Shown: piece after piece, positions 8,748 through 16,950 of the stretch | Layout: each line of letters starts with the position of its first letter | How positions within the stretch are numbered: position 1 is the first letter of the stretch | Assembly: GCA_003612395.1 (NCBI GenBank) | Contig: RAYQ01000002.1 | Coordinates: 1-64,000, forward strand | Length of the DNA: 64,000 bases | From: Parablautia intestinalis | Lineage (GTDB): Bacteria; Bacillota; Clostridia; Lachnospirales; Lachnospiraceae | Direction of reading: 5' to 3' | Notes under the pieces: model-generated | The model's input: the letters and a program-made list of their open reading frames with translations, nothing else | The model's database searches: none | Told to the model about the DNA's origin: nothing | Position numbers and translations under genes: made by a program

Positions 8748-10004
8748 TTAATGTATAGATTTATCAAGGAACTTTCTAAAAATATTTTTCATACTTACGG
8801 AAATTGCAAGCGACAGGGTACCGGAAAACAAAATGACGGCATATTCAAATCCCTTGCAGATTTCAAACAAAAGGCCGTACAATGCATTCCCCAGCGGCTG
8901 TGCGCACATGGAAACCGTAAGGCACAGGGCAATCACCTTTCCAATCAGATTCTGCGGTGTTTCGGCCTGGACAAAGGATAATATCTGTACGGTGAAAATG
9001 GTGGAAAAAAACATTACGCCAAAGCAGCAGATTGTGATGATGCTATAGTTCAGGACGCCTGAGGAAAAGAAAATCAGGGCGGCAGCCATAGGAAACACGC
9101 ATATAACACATGCGGTAATCAGACTGCCTGATTTTTGAACGGAAAGCTTCTTTGCAAAAATACCTGCACAGATGCCTCCGGCCAGTCCCCCGGCAGCCAA
9201 TGCGCCCTCTGCAAAACCATAAAGTCTGTTTGCCATAAGGGGATTAAAGGGCAGCACTTCCGTTACCAGATAGGGAAGCGCTACGGTAATCATGGAAGAC
9301 AAAAACAGATTGATTCCACATACTGTCAGAAGGACTTTTCCGATCACAGGTTTACTTTTTACAATAAATCGAATACTTTCCGTAAAATCTTTTTTTACTG
9401 TGTTTAATATGGTGCCGTCAGAGTTCTGCTTCTGAAAAGGTATCTCTATAAAAAGTTCCATTACTGCTGATAAAATAAAACAGGAAGTGCAGGCCCATAA
9501 CACAGGCCCAAGTCCGTAAGCGCTATATAAAATACCGCCCAGCACGGGACCCAGTAAGGAGGCAAAAGAGCTTATAATGTTGATGACGGAGTTTGCCGCT
9601 ATAAATTGTTCCTGACACACCAGGGCAGGTATACTTGCCTGGACGGAAGGCTGATAGGCGCTTGCAATGCCATATAAAAGCATCAGCGTAACGGTCAGGA
9701 GAAGAACAAGGCCGGCTCCGTCCTGCAGCAGGGAAAACGTCAGAATAACCCCGGCTGTAAAGAAGTCCAATATGACCATAATGTTTCTCTTGTTTACCCT
9801 GTCCGCCAGGATTCCCCCTATGGGCGAAAGAAGGATGGCAGGAATAAAAGCACATGCCGTAACGGCTCCGTAAAGAGCGGACGAGCCGGTCAGATTAAGC
9901 AGATACAGGGGCAGTGCAAATCTTACCGCCGCATTGCCAAACAGAGAGATAATCTGCCCGATAACAACTAATGTAAAATCCTTTGAAAATAGTTTTTGAT
10001 TCAT
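8748..10004 (-). CDS. MFS transporter, macrolide-efflux (MefA-like, MFS_3) type
   Basis: A 418-residue protein with about 12 hydrophobic segments. The first cytoplasmic loop has GGILADRVNKRNIM, the MFS motif A variant typical of the MefA/MFS_3 group. The ATG at 10004 follows AAAGGGG at 6-bp spacing; a GTG 18 bp upstream is less likely. A perfect palindrome (10068-10084) lies in the promoter region, and a TetR gene sits immediately upstream on the same strand, so a drug-inducible efflux unit is likely. Substrate cannot be told from sequence. Confidence 0.85.
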   Translation of the reverse strand: MNQKLFSKDFTLVVIGQIISLFGNAAVRFALPLYLLNLTGSSALYGAVTACAFIPAILLSPIGGILADRVNKRNIMVILDFFTAGVILTFSLLQDGAGLVLLLTVTLMLLYGIASAYQPSVQASIPALVCQEQFIAANSVINIISSFASLLGPVLGGILYSAYGLGPVLWACTSCFILSAVMELFIEIPFQKQNSDGTILNTVKKDFTESIRFIVKSKPVIGKVLLTVCGINLFLSSMITVALPYLVTEVLPFNPLMANRLYGFAEGALAAGGLAGGICAGIFAKKLSVQKSGSLITACVICVFPMAAALIFFSSGVLNYSIITICCFGVMFFSTIFTVQILSFVQAETPQNLIGKVIALCLTVSMCAQPLGNALYGLLFEICKGFEYAVILFSGTLSLAISVSMKNIFRKFLDKSIH

Positions 10005-10067
10005 TTTTTCCCCTTTCTGCACTGCAAAGATGAACAGAGCTCACCTTTGCCTTCATTATTTGTAATG

Positions 10068-10084
10068 ATACCAAACGTTGGTAT
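10068..10084. promoter_or_regulatory. Perfect palindrome upstream of the MFS gene
   Basis: ATACCAA-ACG-TTGGTAT, 64 bp before the MFS start and between it and the TetR gene. It is a candidate regulator site. Its half-site spacing differs from the two dyads in the TetR promoter (10832-10848, 10859-10875), so the same protein may not bind all three. Confidence 0.55.
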
Positions 10085-10161
10085 GTATAAAACTAAAATT
10101 TTTCTGCCCTTTTACAGGGCAGACAGGAAACATCTATTCCCGCGGGTAATGAGATGCAGCG

Positions 10162-10815
10162 CTATTTACTTTTCTGGTAGATGGATGTCAGCTCCGTTAT
10201 TCTCTCCAATAATTGCTCATCTAAAACATCCAGCCCGAAGCTCTTCATCATTTGGTCCAGTACCATAAATTTCCGGTAGGTTTCTTCCACAGAGCTGTCA
10301 AAAATCATAGGGTTCATCCATACATTTGCCGCAAGTAAGATTAATTCGGCTAATTGCTCGGGATAATCTGTTTTGATGGAACCATCTGAAATCCCCTGTT
10401 TAAGAATAGGCAGAATATAATCCGGCGCAGTTTCCTTTACGGTGTCATGCATAATGCTGAAAAGCAGCTTCTCGTTATGGTGGAAATCCGGCGCCGCCGT
10501 AAATAAATCATTCTGCTCAGGCCGGTTAATGGATGCCTTAAACAGAACTTTCAGCTTTTCTTTACCGGTAAGGCCTTCGCTGTCGCGAATCTGAGCAAGC
10601 ATTCGGTTGGAATCGGCCATCATCCGGTCCGTAACAGCCACCAGAATATCTTCCTTTGATTTAAAATGGTGGTAGATGGCTCCCTTGCTAAGGCCTCCTA
10701 AATGATCAATAATATCCTGAATGGAGGTATGCTCATATCCCTTTTCCATAAAAAAGCGGAAGGCAACATCCAATATTAAATTGACGGTCTGCTCCGGATG
10801 CTTATTTCTTGCCAT
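10162..10815 (-). CDS. TetR/AcrR-family transcriptional regulator
   Basis: 217 residues. The helix-turn-helix is at about 28-50 (SIQDIIDHLGGLSKGAIYHHFKSKEDIL), which matches the TetR N-terminal domain closely. The rest is a helical ligand-binding region. AAGGAG is 9 bp before the ATG. It lies upstream of the MFS gene on the same strand, 157 bp apart. Two inverted repeats overlap its own promoter, indicating autorepression; control of the MFS pump is likely but unproven. Confidence 0.88.
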   Translation of the reverse strand: MARNKHPEQTVNLILDVAFRFFMEKGYEHTSIQDIIDHLGGLSKGAIYHHFKSKEDILVAVTDRMMADSNRMLAQIRDSEGLTGKEKLKVLFKASINRPEQNDLFTAAPDFHHNEKLLFSIMHDTVKETAPDYILPILKQGISDGSIKTDYPEQLAELILLAANVWMNPMIFDSSVEETYRKFMVLDQMMKSFGLDVLDEQLLERITELTSIYQKSK

Positions 10816-10831
10816 GGTATATGTCTCCTTA

Positions 10832-10882
10832 ACCTACCAGCGGTATGTAAAGATATTAACATACTGTCAGTAGGTTTGTCAA
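10832..10882 (-). promoter_or_regulatory. TetR gene promoter with two operator-like dyads
   Basis: On the minus strand TTGACA (10882-10877) is followed at 18 bp by TAATAT. One dyad, ACATACT-GTC-AGTAGGT (10859-10875), fills the -35/-10 spacer. A second, ACCTACC-AGC-GGTATGT (10832-10848), lies just past the -10 box. The half-sites resemble each other, as expected for two binding sites of one dimer. Confidence 0.65.
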
Positions 10883-10884
10883 TA

Positions 10885-11535
10885 TTAAAATTCGTCTGTG
10901 CCAGGAGAAGCATGAGACACAAGTTTGTATGTTCCTTTACTTTGTTTCTCCAAAATTTTTCGTTCGGTCAGCGACTTTAGAATTCTTTGTAACTGCCGCC
11001 TGCTGCAGTGCAGATGAATAGCTGTAGTTTCAACCCCCTGAAACTGCTGATCAGGGCAATTGTATTTCAAATGATGAAGCAATTTTTCCTCAAGACCTGA
11101 AAAAGTGATTTCAGCCTTAGATACCAGAGTCATTTTGTGTGCGATGGAATGCAGAAGGAACCGGAGAAAGGTATTATCATTTAAAAGAATATTGCGGTAT
11201 TCGTATAGGGGCAGTTCAACGCAGATCACTTTCCTATGGGCTTCGCTCAGAAAGGGAAGGGATGTTTCACCGCAGAATTCCATGTCGCCCAGCAATGTAA
11301 ATTCTTCTGTCAGACACACCGGAGAACGCTGGCCGTCATCCCTGATAAAATAAATATGAACAGCTCCCTCCACAACAAACTGGAGAAAAAGAGAAGGGTC
11401 ATGAATATTATTCAGAATCTCTCCCCGTTCATACTGACAAAGGCGGAAGGGAAGCCCTTTCGTGTCAAAAAGAGATGCTATTTTGTACTGCTCCAGATAG
11501 GAATTTAAAAGTATGTCATCATGGAGTTGTTTCAT
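10885..11535 (-). CDS. Crp/Fnr-family transcriptional regulator
   Basis: About 216 residues: an N-terminal cyclic-nucleotide-binding-like beta barrel (about 15-125) and a C-terminal winged helix with recognition helix CSRRQLQRILKSLTERKIL near 180-198. There are no clustered cysteines for an Fnr iron-sulfur cluster, so it belongs to the Crp-like group with an unknown effector. The ATG at 11535 is chosen over one at 11553; neither has a strong ribosome binding site. It is divergent from the MATE gene with a Crp-type palindrome between them (11583-11600), so it probably regulates that pump and itself. Confidence 0.82.
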   Translation of the reverse strand: MKQLHDDILLNSYLEQYKIASLFDTKGLPFRLCQYERGEILNNIHDPSLFLQFVVEGAVHIYFIRDDGQRSPVCLTEEFTLLGDMEFCGETSLPFLSEAHRKVICVELPLYEYRNILLNDNTFLRFLLHSIAHKMTLVSKAEITFSGLEEKLLHHLKYNCPDQQFQGVETTAIHLHCSRRQLQRILKSLTERKILEKQSKGTYKLVSHASPGTDEF

Positions 11536-11582
11536 AGATAGTCTGCCCCGCATTCAAATTGTTTTTGGAAAAATTTATTATA

Positions 11583-11600
11583 TTGTGACATATGACACAA
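11583..11600. promoter_or_regulatory. Crp/Fnr-type palindrome between the regulator and MATE genes
   Basis: TTGTGACATATGACACAA: half-sites TGTGA and ACACA separated by six bases, one mismatch from the classical TGTGA-N6-TCACA. It lies 48 bp from the regulator start and just over 100 bp before the MATE start, so it could control both divergent genes. Confidence 0.7.
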
Positions 11601-11649
11601 TGTAATGCAAGAAGATTTGCTAAAATCAAAAATGCAGCAACGTAAAACG

Positions 11650-11687
11650 CTCCTGAAACAGGAGGCAAAGGTGAACTATGTTCACCT
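11650..11687 (+). promoter_or_regulatory. Two leader hairpins in front of the MATE gene
   Basis: CTCCTG-AAA-CAGGAG (11650-11664) and AGGTGAAC-TAT-GTTCACCT (11669-11687) precede the ribosome binding site. The second hairpin, including the CGC after it, recurs almost exactly before the HAD gene at 50275-50293. The first contains an anti-ribosome-binding sequence (CTCCT), but it pairs locally with AGGAG rather than the real site. Confidence 0.7.
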
Positions 11688-11706
11688 CGCGGAAAAGGGG
11701 GAAAAA

Positions 11707-13041
11707 ATGCAGAATTATTTATTTGAAAAAGCACCGGTTCACAAGGCATATTTTAAGTTTGCCCTGCCGGTTGTGTTTAGTATGGTAATATCATTGGTAT
11801 ATAATATGGTTGATACTTATTTTATAGCCCGGACCGGGAATACCAGTCTTGTGGCAGGCGTTTCCATTGGCGCACCGGTGTTTACTCTTATGATAGCGCT
11901 GGGGGATATTTTTGGCCTGGGCGGAAGCTCGGTTATTTCCCGCCTGTTTGGTCAAAAACTGGATGAGGATGGCAGGCGTCTTAGCGTGTTTTGCTTTTAC
12001 GCGGCAATCGTATGCGGAATTTTCGTGGCGGCCGTGATGCTGCTGTTTAGGCAGCCAATTTTGTATTTATTAGGGGCCAGTGAAGAGACAATGGCTTACG
12101 CGTCCCAGTACTATACCTTTATCGCTCTTGGCGCGCCGTTTATTATTGTGGCGCTGACGCCGTCTAATCTGCTCAGAACAGAAGGATTTGCCACGGCGTC
12201 CATGGCGGGAACCGTATTAGGCTCTGTGGTAAATATCATTCTCGATCCGATCTTTATTTCCGTGCTGGGCTTGGGTGCAGCAGGTGCGGCTATCGCAACC
12301 GTGATTGGAAACATCTGTGCGGATATCTTTTTCGTATGGTTTCTGCTGAAAAAGAGCCAGCGGCTGTCCGTTAGCCTGGTTGGCTTTCACATATCTTATT
12401 CAGAAATCGGACAGATTTTTGCTATAGGAATTCCCGCCTGCATTACGAATCTTATGCAGAGTATCGGCATGACCCTGACAAACCGGTACCTTCTTCCCTA
12501 TGGAAATGACAAGGTGGCAGCTATGGGAATTGTAATGAAGATTAATTTAATTGCGGTTCTTATCTTAGTGGGATTTGCCTTTGGAGCCCAGCCGCTGATT
12601 GGCTACAATTACGGAGCAAAAAATAAGGACAGATTAAAAGAAATACTGCGCTTTTGCTATGGATTTGAATGCATTACGGCGGTTGTCATTGCGGTGATTC
12701 TTTCTCTGGCGGCTCCGGCCATGGTAGGAATGTTCATGCCGGATGCTGCTATTATTGCGACAGGGGTTCCCATGCTTAGGATGCAGCAGATTGGAATGGT
12801 ATTTGTAGCGGTTGTTTTGGTAACGACCTGTACATTTCAATCGGCAGGAAAGGCAGCAGGGGCATTCCTTTTATCCGTCAGCAGGCAGGGTGTGATATTT
12901 GCAATCGTAATCATTCTGGCATCGGAAATGGCAGGGTACTATGGCGTTTTGGCGGCCCAGGCGCTTTCGGATATACTCACTGCCATATTGGCTGTTATTT
13001 TGTTTTGGAAGGGGATTCGCAGGGAAATTGTCCGAATATGA
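11707..13041 (+). CDS. MATE-family multidrug/sodium antiporter
   Basis: 444 residues with about 12 membrane segments in two related halves. The N-terminal half has PVVFSMVISLVYNMVDTYF and the second half PACITNLMQSIGMTLTNRYL, the typical MATE repeat openings. It exports cationic compounds using a sodium or proton gradient. The ATG at 11707 has AAGGGGG 6 bp upstream; in-frame codons back to 11605 cover the hairpin leader and are unlikely to be translated. A small mobile element has inserted exactly at its stop codon (TGA, 13039-13041). Confidence 0.88.
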   Translation: MQNYLFEKAPVHKAYFKFALPVVFSMVISLVYNMVDTYFIARTGNTSLVAGVSIGAPVFTLMIALGDIFGLGGSSVISRLFGQKLDEDGRRLSVFCFYAAIVCGIFVAAVMLLFRQPILYLLGASEETMAYASQYYTFIALGAPFIIVALTPSNLLRTEGFATASMAGTVLGSVVNIILDPIFISVLGLGAAGAAIATVIGNICADIFFVWFLLKKSQRLSVSLVGFHISYSEIGQIFAIGIPACITNLMQSIGMTLTNRYLLPYGNDKVAAMGIVMKINLIAVLILVGFAFGAQPLIGYNYGAKNKDRLKEILRFCYGFECITAVVIAVILSLAAPAMVGMFMPDAAIIATGVPMLRMQQIGMVFVAVVLVTTCTFQSAGKAAGAFLLSVSRQGVIFAIVIILASEMAGYYGVLAAQALSDILTAILAVILFWKGIRREIVRI

Positions 13042-13132
13042 TTGGTAACAGTTCAGCCAATTATGATACGATTAGGCATAATGTATATTCTGGTGATTTA
13101 TGAATGGAATGGCTGAACTGTTACTATGATTG
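13037..13132. mobile_element. 80-bp MITE-like element with 15-bp inverted repeats and 8-bp target duplication
   Basis: The element runs 13045-13124. Its ends, GTAACAGTTCAGCCA (13045-13059) and the exact reverse complement (13110-13124), are perfect. The flanking 8 bp TATGATTG occurs on both sides (13037-13044, 13125-13132), the signature of transposition. An inner inverted repeat ATTATG/CATAAT lies next to the left end. It has no coding capacity and must have been moved by a transposase encoded elsewhere. The left duplicate contains the MATE stop codon. Confidence 0.85.
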
Positions 13133-13294
13133 TCAGGGCGGGAGATTGACGCATATCCTTATAGTGTGTTATTTTATAACATATAAAGCCGCGGGCAGGA
13201 ACGCAGCATGGCGCTCAGGTATATTTTTGAGACATGCGGCAGAAAGAATGCCCGGTTCTTTCAGGCGAAAACAGGAAGGATAAGGAACACAGGG

Positions 13295-13933
13295 ATGACC
13301 AAAGAAAAATTAGCTCTTGCAATCATAGACAGACTAAAGAAAGAATATCCTGATGCGGGATGCACCCTTGACTATAATCAGGCATGGAAACTGCTTGTCA
13401 GCGTGCGGCTGGCGGCTCAGTGCACGGATGCCAGGGTAAATGTGGTGGTGCAGGATTTGTACGCAGAATTTCCGGATGTGAATGCGCTGGCAAACGCCAG
13501 TGTGGAGGACATTGAAAAAATCGTAAAACCCTGCGGATTAGGCAGGAGCAAGGCAAGAGATATCAGCGCCTGTATGAAAATTCTAAGAGATGAGTATCAG
13601 GGGAAGGTTCCGGATGACTTTGACGCTCTGCTTAAGCTCCCCGGAGTAGGGCGCAAAAGCGCTAACCTGATTATGGGGGACGTATTCGGAAAACCGGCAA
13701 TCGTAACAGACACCCATTGCATCCGCCTGGTAAACCGGATGGGACTTGTGGATGGCATTAAGGAGCCAAAGAAAGTGGAGATGGCCTTATGGAAGCTGAT
13801 TCCGCCTGAAGAAGGGAGCGATTTTTGTCATCGCCTTGTTTACCATGGCAGAGAGGTGTGCACTGCAAGGACAAAGCCCTATTGTGACAAATGCTGCTTA
13901 AAGGACATCTGCGGTAAATGTGGTATATCGTAA
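13295..13933 (+). CDS. nth: Endonuclease III (DNA glycosylase/AP lyase)
   Basis: Removes oxidised pyrimidines and cleaves the abasic site in base excision repair. The helix-hairpin-helix LPGVGRKSANLIM carries the catalytic lysine, and VTDTHCIRLVNRMGL holds the catalytic aspartate. A C-terminal iron-sulfur motif is present with spacing C-x7-C-x2-C-x5-C, one residue longer in the first gap than in E. coli. The ATG at 13295 follows AAGGA at about 9 bp; the longer upstream reading (from 13208) has no clear ribosome binding site. Confidence 0.93.
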   Translation: MTKEKLALAIIDRLKKEYPDAGCTLDYNQAWKLLVSVRLAAQCTDARVNVVVQDLYAEFPDVNALANASVEDIEKIVKPCGLGRSKARDISACMKILRDEYQGKVPDDFDALLKLPGVGRKSANLIMGDVFGKPAIVTDTHCIRLVNRMGLVDGIKEPKKVEMALWKLIPPEEGSDFCHRLVYHGREVCTARTKPYCDKCCLKDICGKCGIS

Positions 13934-13964
13934 AGGCCCATAACGGCCGGCCGAAGGCGGATTG

Positions 13965-14858
13965 TCAACGGCCGGCTTTCGTGCGGTATTCCACGGGCGT
14001 TACCCCGAATGTCTTTTTGAACCTGCGGCAAAAATAGCCGATATTTTCAAACCCGGTATCCCGGGCGATTGAGGAAACGCTGTTTTGCGTGGTGACCAGA
14101 AGCTTTGCGGCGCGTTTTAGCCTGTAATTTACCAGATAGTTTACAGGCGAGATATGGAGATTCCTGTTGAATATGGAAAGGGCGCTGCTTTTGCTGAGCA
14201 TTACGGTTTTTGCAATATCTTCCAGAGAAATCTGCTGCGGATAGTTTTTATGAATATACTGCATCATTATCTGGAGCCGGGCCTGGGTATGGGCGGACGA
14301 ATGGGGGGCTGGATTCTTTTCGGTTATACATATTTCTTTGTATATCATATTCCATAGCCTGAGAAGGAGCGCAACGGTTTCTATTTCATTTACATCTTCC
14401 GATTCCTGCATGTCAAATATGGACAGCAAAGTATTCAAAATATCATTTTGTCCTGGGATTTCGGAAGAAAATATCAGGCATTCTGCGCAGGACTCAAGAA
14501 CCGGCCGTATGTACTTTTGATAGATCAGGCTTTCCTCCTGGGCAAGCACCAATGGAGAAAAGACAATATTTGGGATAACGGCGCTCTCCGAGGATTCAAA
14601 TCTGTGAATAATCTGCGTGTTTATAAATATGCCTGTTCCGGCGCTTAAAGTATATTTATTGCTTCCGATTAGAAATTCTGCGGTTCCCTTTTTAATATAA
14701 ACAAACTCAACCTCCGGATGCCAGTGCCAGTCTATACAGTGAAAGTCAAACAGCCAAATATCCTCAAGATAGTACCGGAAAGGATATTCCTCACTTCCAT
14801 GCTGAACGGTTTCCCGCAGTGATTCATCGGTTATGGTTTTATTGTATCTTTCCTTCAT
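13965..14858 (-). CDS. AraC-family regulator of the GH42 sugar locus
   Basis: 297 residues. An N-terminal cupin-like sugar-sensing domain (HWHPEVEFVYIKKGTAEFLI near 45-65) is followed by two C-terminal helix-turn-helices (about 195-295; ISLEDIAKTVMLSKSSALSIF and VSSIARDTGFENIGYFCRRFKKTFG). The ATG at 14858 has a perfect AGGAGGG. It is divergent from a sugar permease, a DUF1349 protein and a GH42 enzyme, and so is the probable activator of that operon. Confidence 0.88.
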   Translation of the reverse strand: MKERYNKTITDESLRETVQHGSEEYPFRYYLEDIWLFDFHCIDWHWHPEVEFVYIKKGTAEFLIGSNKYTLSAGTGIFINTQIIHRFESSESAVIPNIVFSPLVLAQEESLIYQKYIRPVLESCAECLIFSSEIPGQNDILNTLLSIFDMQESEDVNEIETVALLLRLWNMIYKEICITEKNPAPHSSAHTQARLQIMMQYIHKNYPQQISLEDIAKTVMLSKSSALSIFNRNLHISPVNYLVNYRLKRAAKLLVTTQNSVSSIARDTGFENIGYFCRRFKKTFGVTPVEYRTKAGR

Positions 14859-15017
14859 TTGTATCCCTCCTGTATACCGCAAGCTGCGTCTGCGATACTG
14901 CTGCGAATACAAAGTTTGGAAGTTTGTTTCCGGACTTATGCCTGCCGCACAACGCAGACTATCTTTGCGGCAACGCTTATTTTGAAATATTGTGTAATAA
15001 AATTGTGATATAGTGCA

Positions 15018-15046
15018 TTGATGCCTGGATTTCCCCGCTATATAAT
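15018..15046 (+). promoter_or_regulatory. Promoter of the GH42 sugar operon
   Basis: TTGATG (15018-15023), 17-bp spacer, TATAAT (15041-15046), 38 bp before the MFS start. The 170-bp intergenic stretch upstream is long enough for AraC-type sites; direct ATTGTG repeats at about 14993 and 15002 are candidates. Confidence 0.7.
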
Positions 15047-15083
15047 ACAAATCATTGTAACAACGAAAGAAAGGACTGTCAAT

Positions 15084-16310
15084 ATGGACCAAAATCACAA
15101 AAATTACAAAAAAACATTGAAGGCCTGTTATCTGGGATTTATTACACAGGCGATAGCGGCCAATTTTGCACCGCTTCTTTTCCTGAAATTTCATATGGAT
15201 TATGGTATTTCCCTAGGGAAAATAGCCTTTATCCCGGTGATGTTTTTTGTGACGCAGCTGATCGTGGATGTACTGTGCGCTTATTTGGCGGATCGCATAG
15301 GATATCGGAAATGTGTCGTGGGATCGGAATTGTGTTCTGCCATGGGGCTTACGGGCCTTGCGTTTTTGCCGGAGCTGCTGCCGGATCCTTTTTGGGGGAT
15401 TATGATAAGCGTAACGATTTATGCGATTGGAAGCGGTTTAATAGAAGTATTAGGCAGTCCTATTGTGGAGGCGTGCCCTTTTGAACATAAAGAAGCCGTC
15501 ATGAGCCTGCTGCACTCTTTTTACTGCTGGGGTTCGGTAGGGGTTATACTGTTGTCCACGGTTTTTTTTGCGGTTTTTGGCGCCGACAGCTGGAAATGGC
15601 TTGCCTGCATATGGGCAGTTATTCCTCTTTACAATATTTTCAATTTTGCAACATGCCCTATTGAGCGTCTGGCAGGCGATGAGGGGGGAATGAAAACAGG
15701 CGGACTTTTGCGGGTCCCGCTGTTTTGGATAGCCGTTATTTTAATGGTATGCGCGGGGGCAAGCGAACTTTCCATGGCCCAGTGGGCTTCCGCATATGCT
15801 GAAGCGGCCCTGGGACTTTCAAAGGCAATAGGGGATTTGGCCGGCCCGTGTATGTTTGCCGTAACCATGGGCATCAGCCGCGTTATTTTCGGGAAATATG
15901 GCGACAGACTGGATCTGATGAAATTTATGATTGGCTCAGGCTGCCTGTGTCTGTTTTGCTATATTATCACATCGGTATCAGACAATCCGGTGCTTGGGCT
16001 TACAGGCTGTATTTTGTGCGGTTTCTCAGTTGGTATTATGTGGCCGGGAACTATCAGTATCTGCTCGAAAAAGCTTTCGGATGGAGGAACGGCTATGTTT
16101 GCCTTGCTGGCTATGGCAGGAGACTTAGGCGGAGCCTTTGGACCGGGTCTGGTTGGCAACATTACGCAGAGATTTCATAACGATCTGAGAAAAGGAATGC
16201 TGGCGGGCTGTGTATTTCCATTGGTCTTAATAATTTCTCTCTTTATACTAAGAAGGATGCGGAGAGATAAAACAACGGATGACGGGAAAAGCCCGGCACC
16301 TTTATGTTAA
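15084..16310 (+). CDS. MFS permease, probable sugar importer
   Basis: 408 residues, about 12 membrane segments, with MFS motif A as ADRIGYRKCVVG after TM2. The overall pattern resembles the fucose-permease-like MFS group. AAAGGA precedes the ATG at 15084 by about 10 bp. It opens an operon with the DUF1349 and GH42 genes, divergent from an AraC regulator, so import of a galactoside or arabinopyranoside is the likely role. The exact sugar is not readable from sequence. Confidence 0.83.
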   Translation: MDQNHKNYKKTLKACYLGFITQAIAANFAPLLFLKFHMDYGISLGKIAFIPVMFFVTQLIVDVLCAYLADRIGYRKCVVGSELCSAMGLTGLAFLPELLPDPFWGIMISVTIYAIGSGLIEVLGSPIVEACPFEHKEAVMSLLHSFYCWGSVGVILLSTVFFAVFGADSWKWLACIWAVIPLYNIFNFATCPIERLAGDEGGMKTGGLLRVPLFWIAVILMVCAGASELSMAQWASAYAEAALGLSKAIGDLAGPCMFAVTMGISRVIFGKYGDRLDLMKFMIGSGCLCLFCYIITSVSDNPVLGLTGCILCGFSVGIMWPGTISICSKKLSDGGTAMFALLAMAGDLGGAFGPGLVGNITQRFHNDLRKGMLAGCVFPLVLIISLFILRRMRRDKTTDDGKSPAPLC

Positions 16311-16336
16311 TAAAAACGAAAGGAAGGAATGTGTTT

Positions 16337-16927
16337 ATGATGGAATTTAAGTGGATGAACGAAAGTGAGATTAAGAAAACGGAGAACAGGATAGAAATCA
16401 CTGCTCCTGCCAAAACGGATTTTTTCTGCGGCAGCAGTGATGAATGTGAGGAAGGCTTTTTACCGGAATCACTTTGTAATGCGCCATACTATTACACGGA
16501 AATAGAAGGTGATTTTGTGCTGAAAGTGAAGGTTTCACATGATTTCAAGGATATTTATGATTCGGCTTCGGTTATGGTTATGAAGGACCTTACATGCTGG
16601 GCAAAATGCTGCTTTGAGCTCACGGATTTTTATACCCATGCGGCAGTCAGTGTCGTGACAAAGGGAGACTCCGATGATGCAAACGGCTGTAATCTTGAGG
16701 GCAATGAGGCCTGGCTCCAGGTTTGCCGTGTGGGAAATAACTTTGCTTTTCATTATTCTGCTGACGGAGAAAACTTTTATATGATGAGATTTTTCCATCT
16801 GCCCGCAGAACCTGTTATCAAAGCAGGGTTATTGGCGCAGGCCCCTACAGGTGATGGCGGAATCAGAGTTTATGAGAATTTATCCATTGAAAAGAAAACA
16901 GTAAAGAATATCAGAGCCGGCAAATAA
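16337..16927 (+). CDS. DUF1349 (concanavalin-like jelly-roll) protein
   Basis: 196 residues. The segment KTDFFCGSSDECEEGFLPESLCNAPYYYTEIEGDFVLKVKV and the later WLQVCRVGNNFAFHYSADGENFYMMRF are the family hallmarks (a beta-sandwich resembling carbohydrate-binding lectins). No signal peptide, so it acts in the cytosol. DUF1349 genes often accompany sugar-use operons; a carbohydrate-binding or isomerisation-support role is inferred only. AAGGAAGG lies 8 bp before the ATG at 16337. Its stop is 24 bp before the GH42 gene. Confidence 0.8.
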   Translation: MMEFKWMNESEIKKTENRIEITAPAKTDFFCGSSDECEEGFLPESLCNAPYYYTEIEGDFVLKVKVSHDFKDIYDSASVMVMKDLTCWAKCCFELTDFYTHAAVSVVTKGDSDDANGCNLEGNEAWLQVCRVGNNFAFHYSADGENFYMMRFFHLPAEPVIKAGLLAQAPTGDGGIRVYENLSIEKKTVKNIRAGK

Positions 16928-16950
16928 CATAAAAAACGGAGGACAAATAA

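Noticed and set aside
13934-13975. GC-rich CGGCCGGC repeats as a recombination site
   Set aside because: They lie between convergent nth and AraC genes and most simply form a terminator stem.
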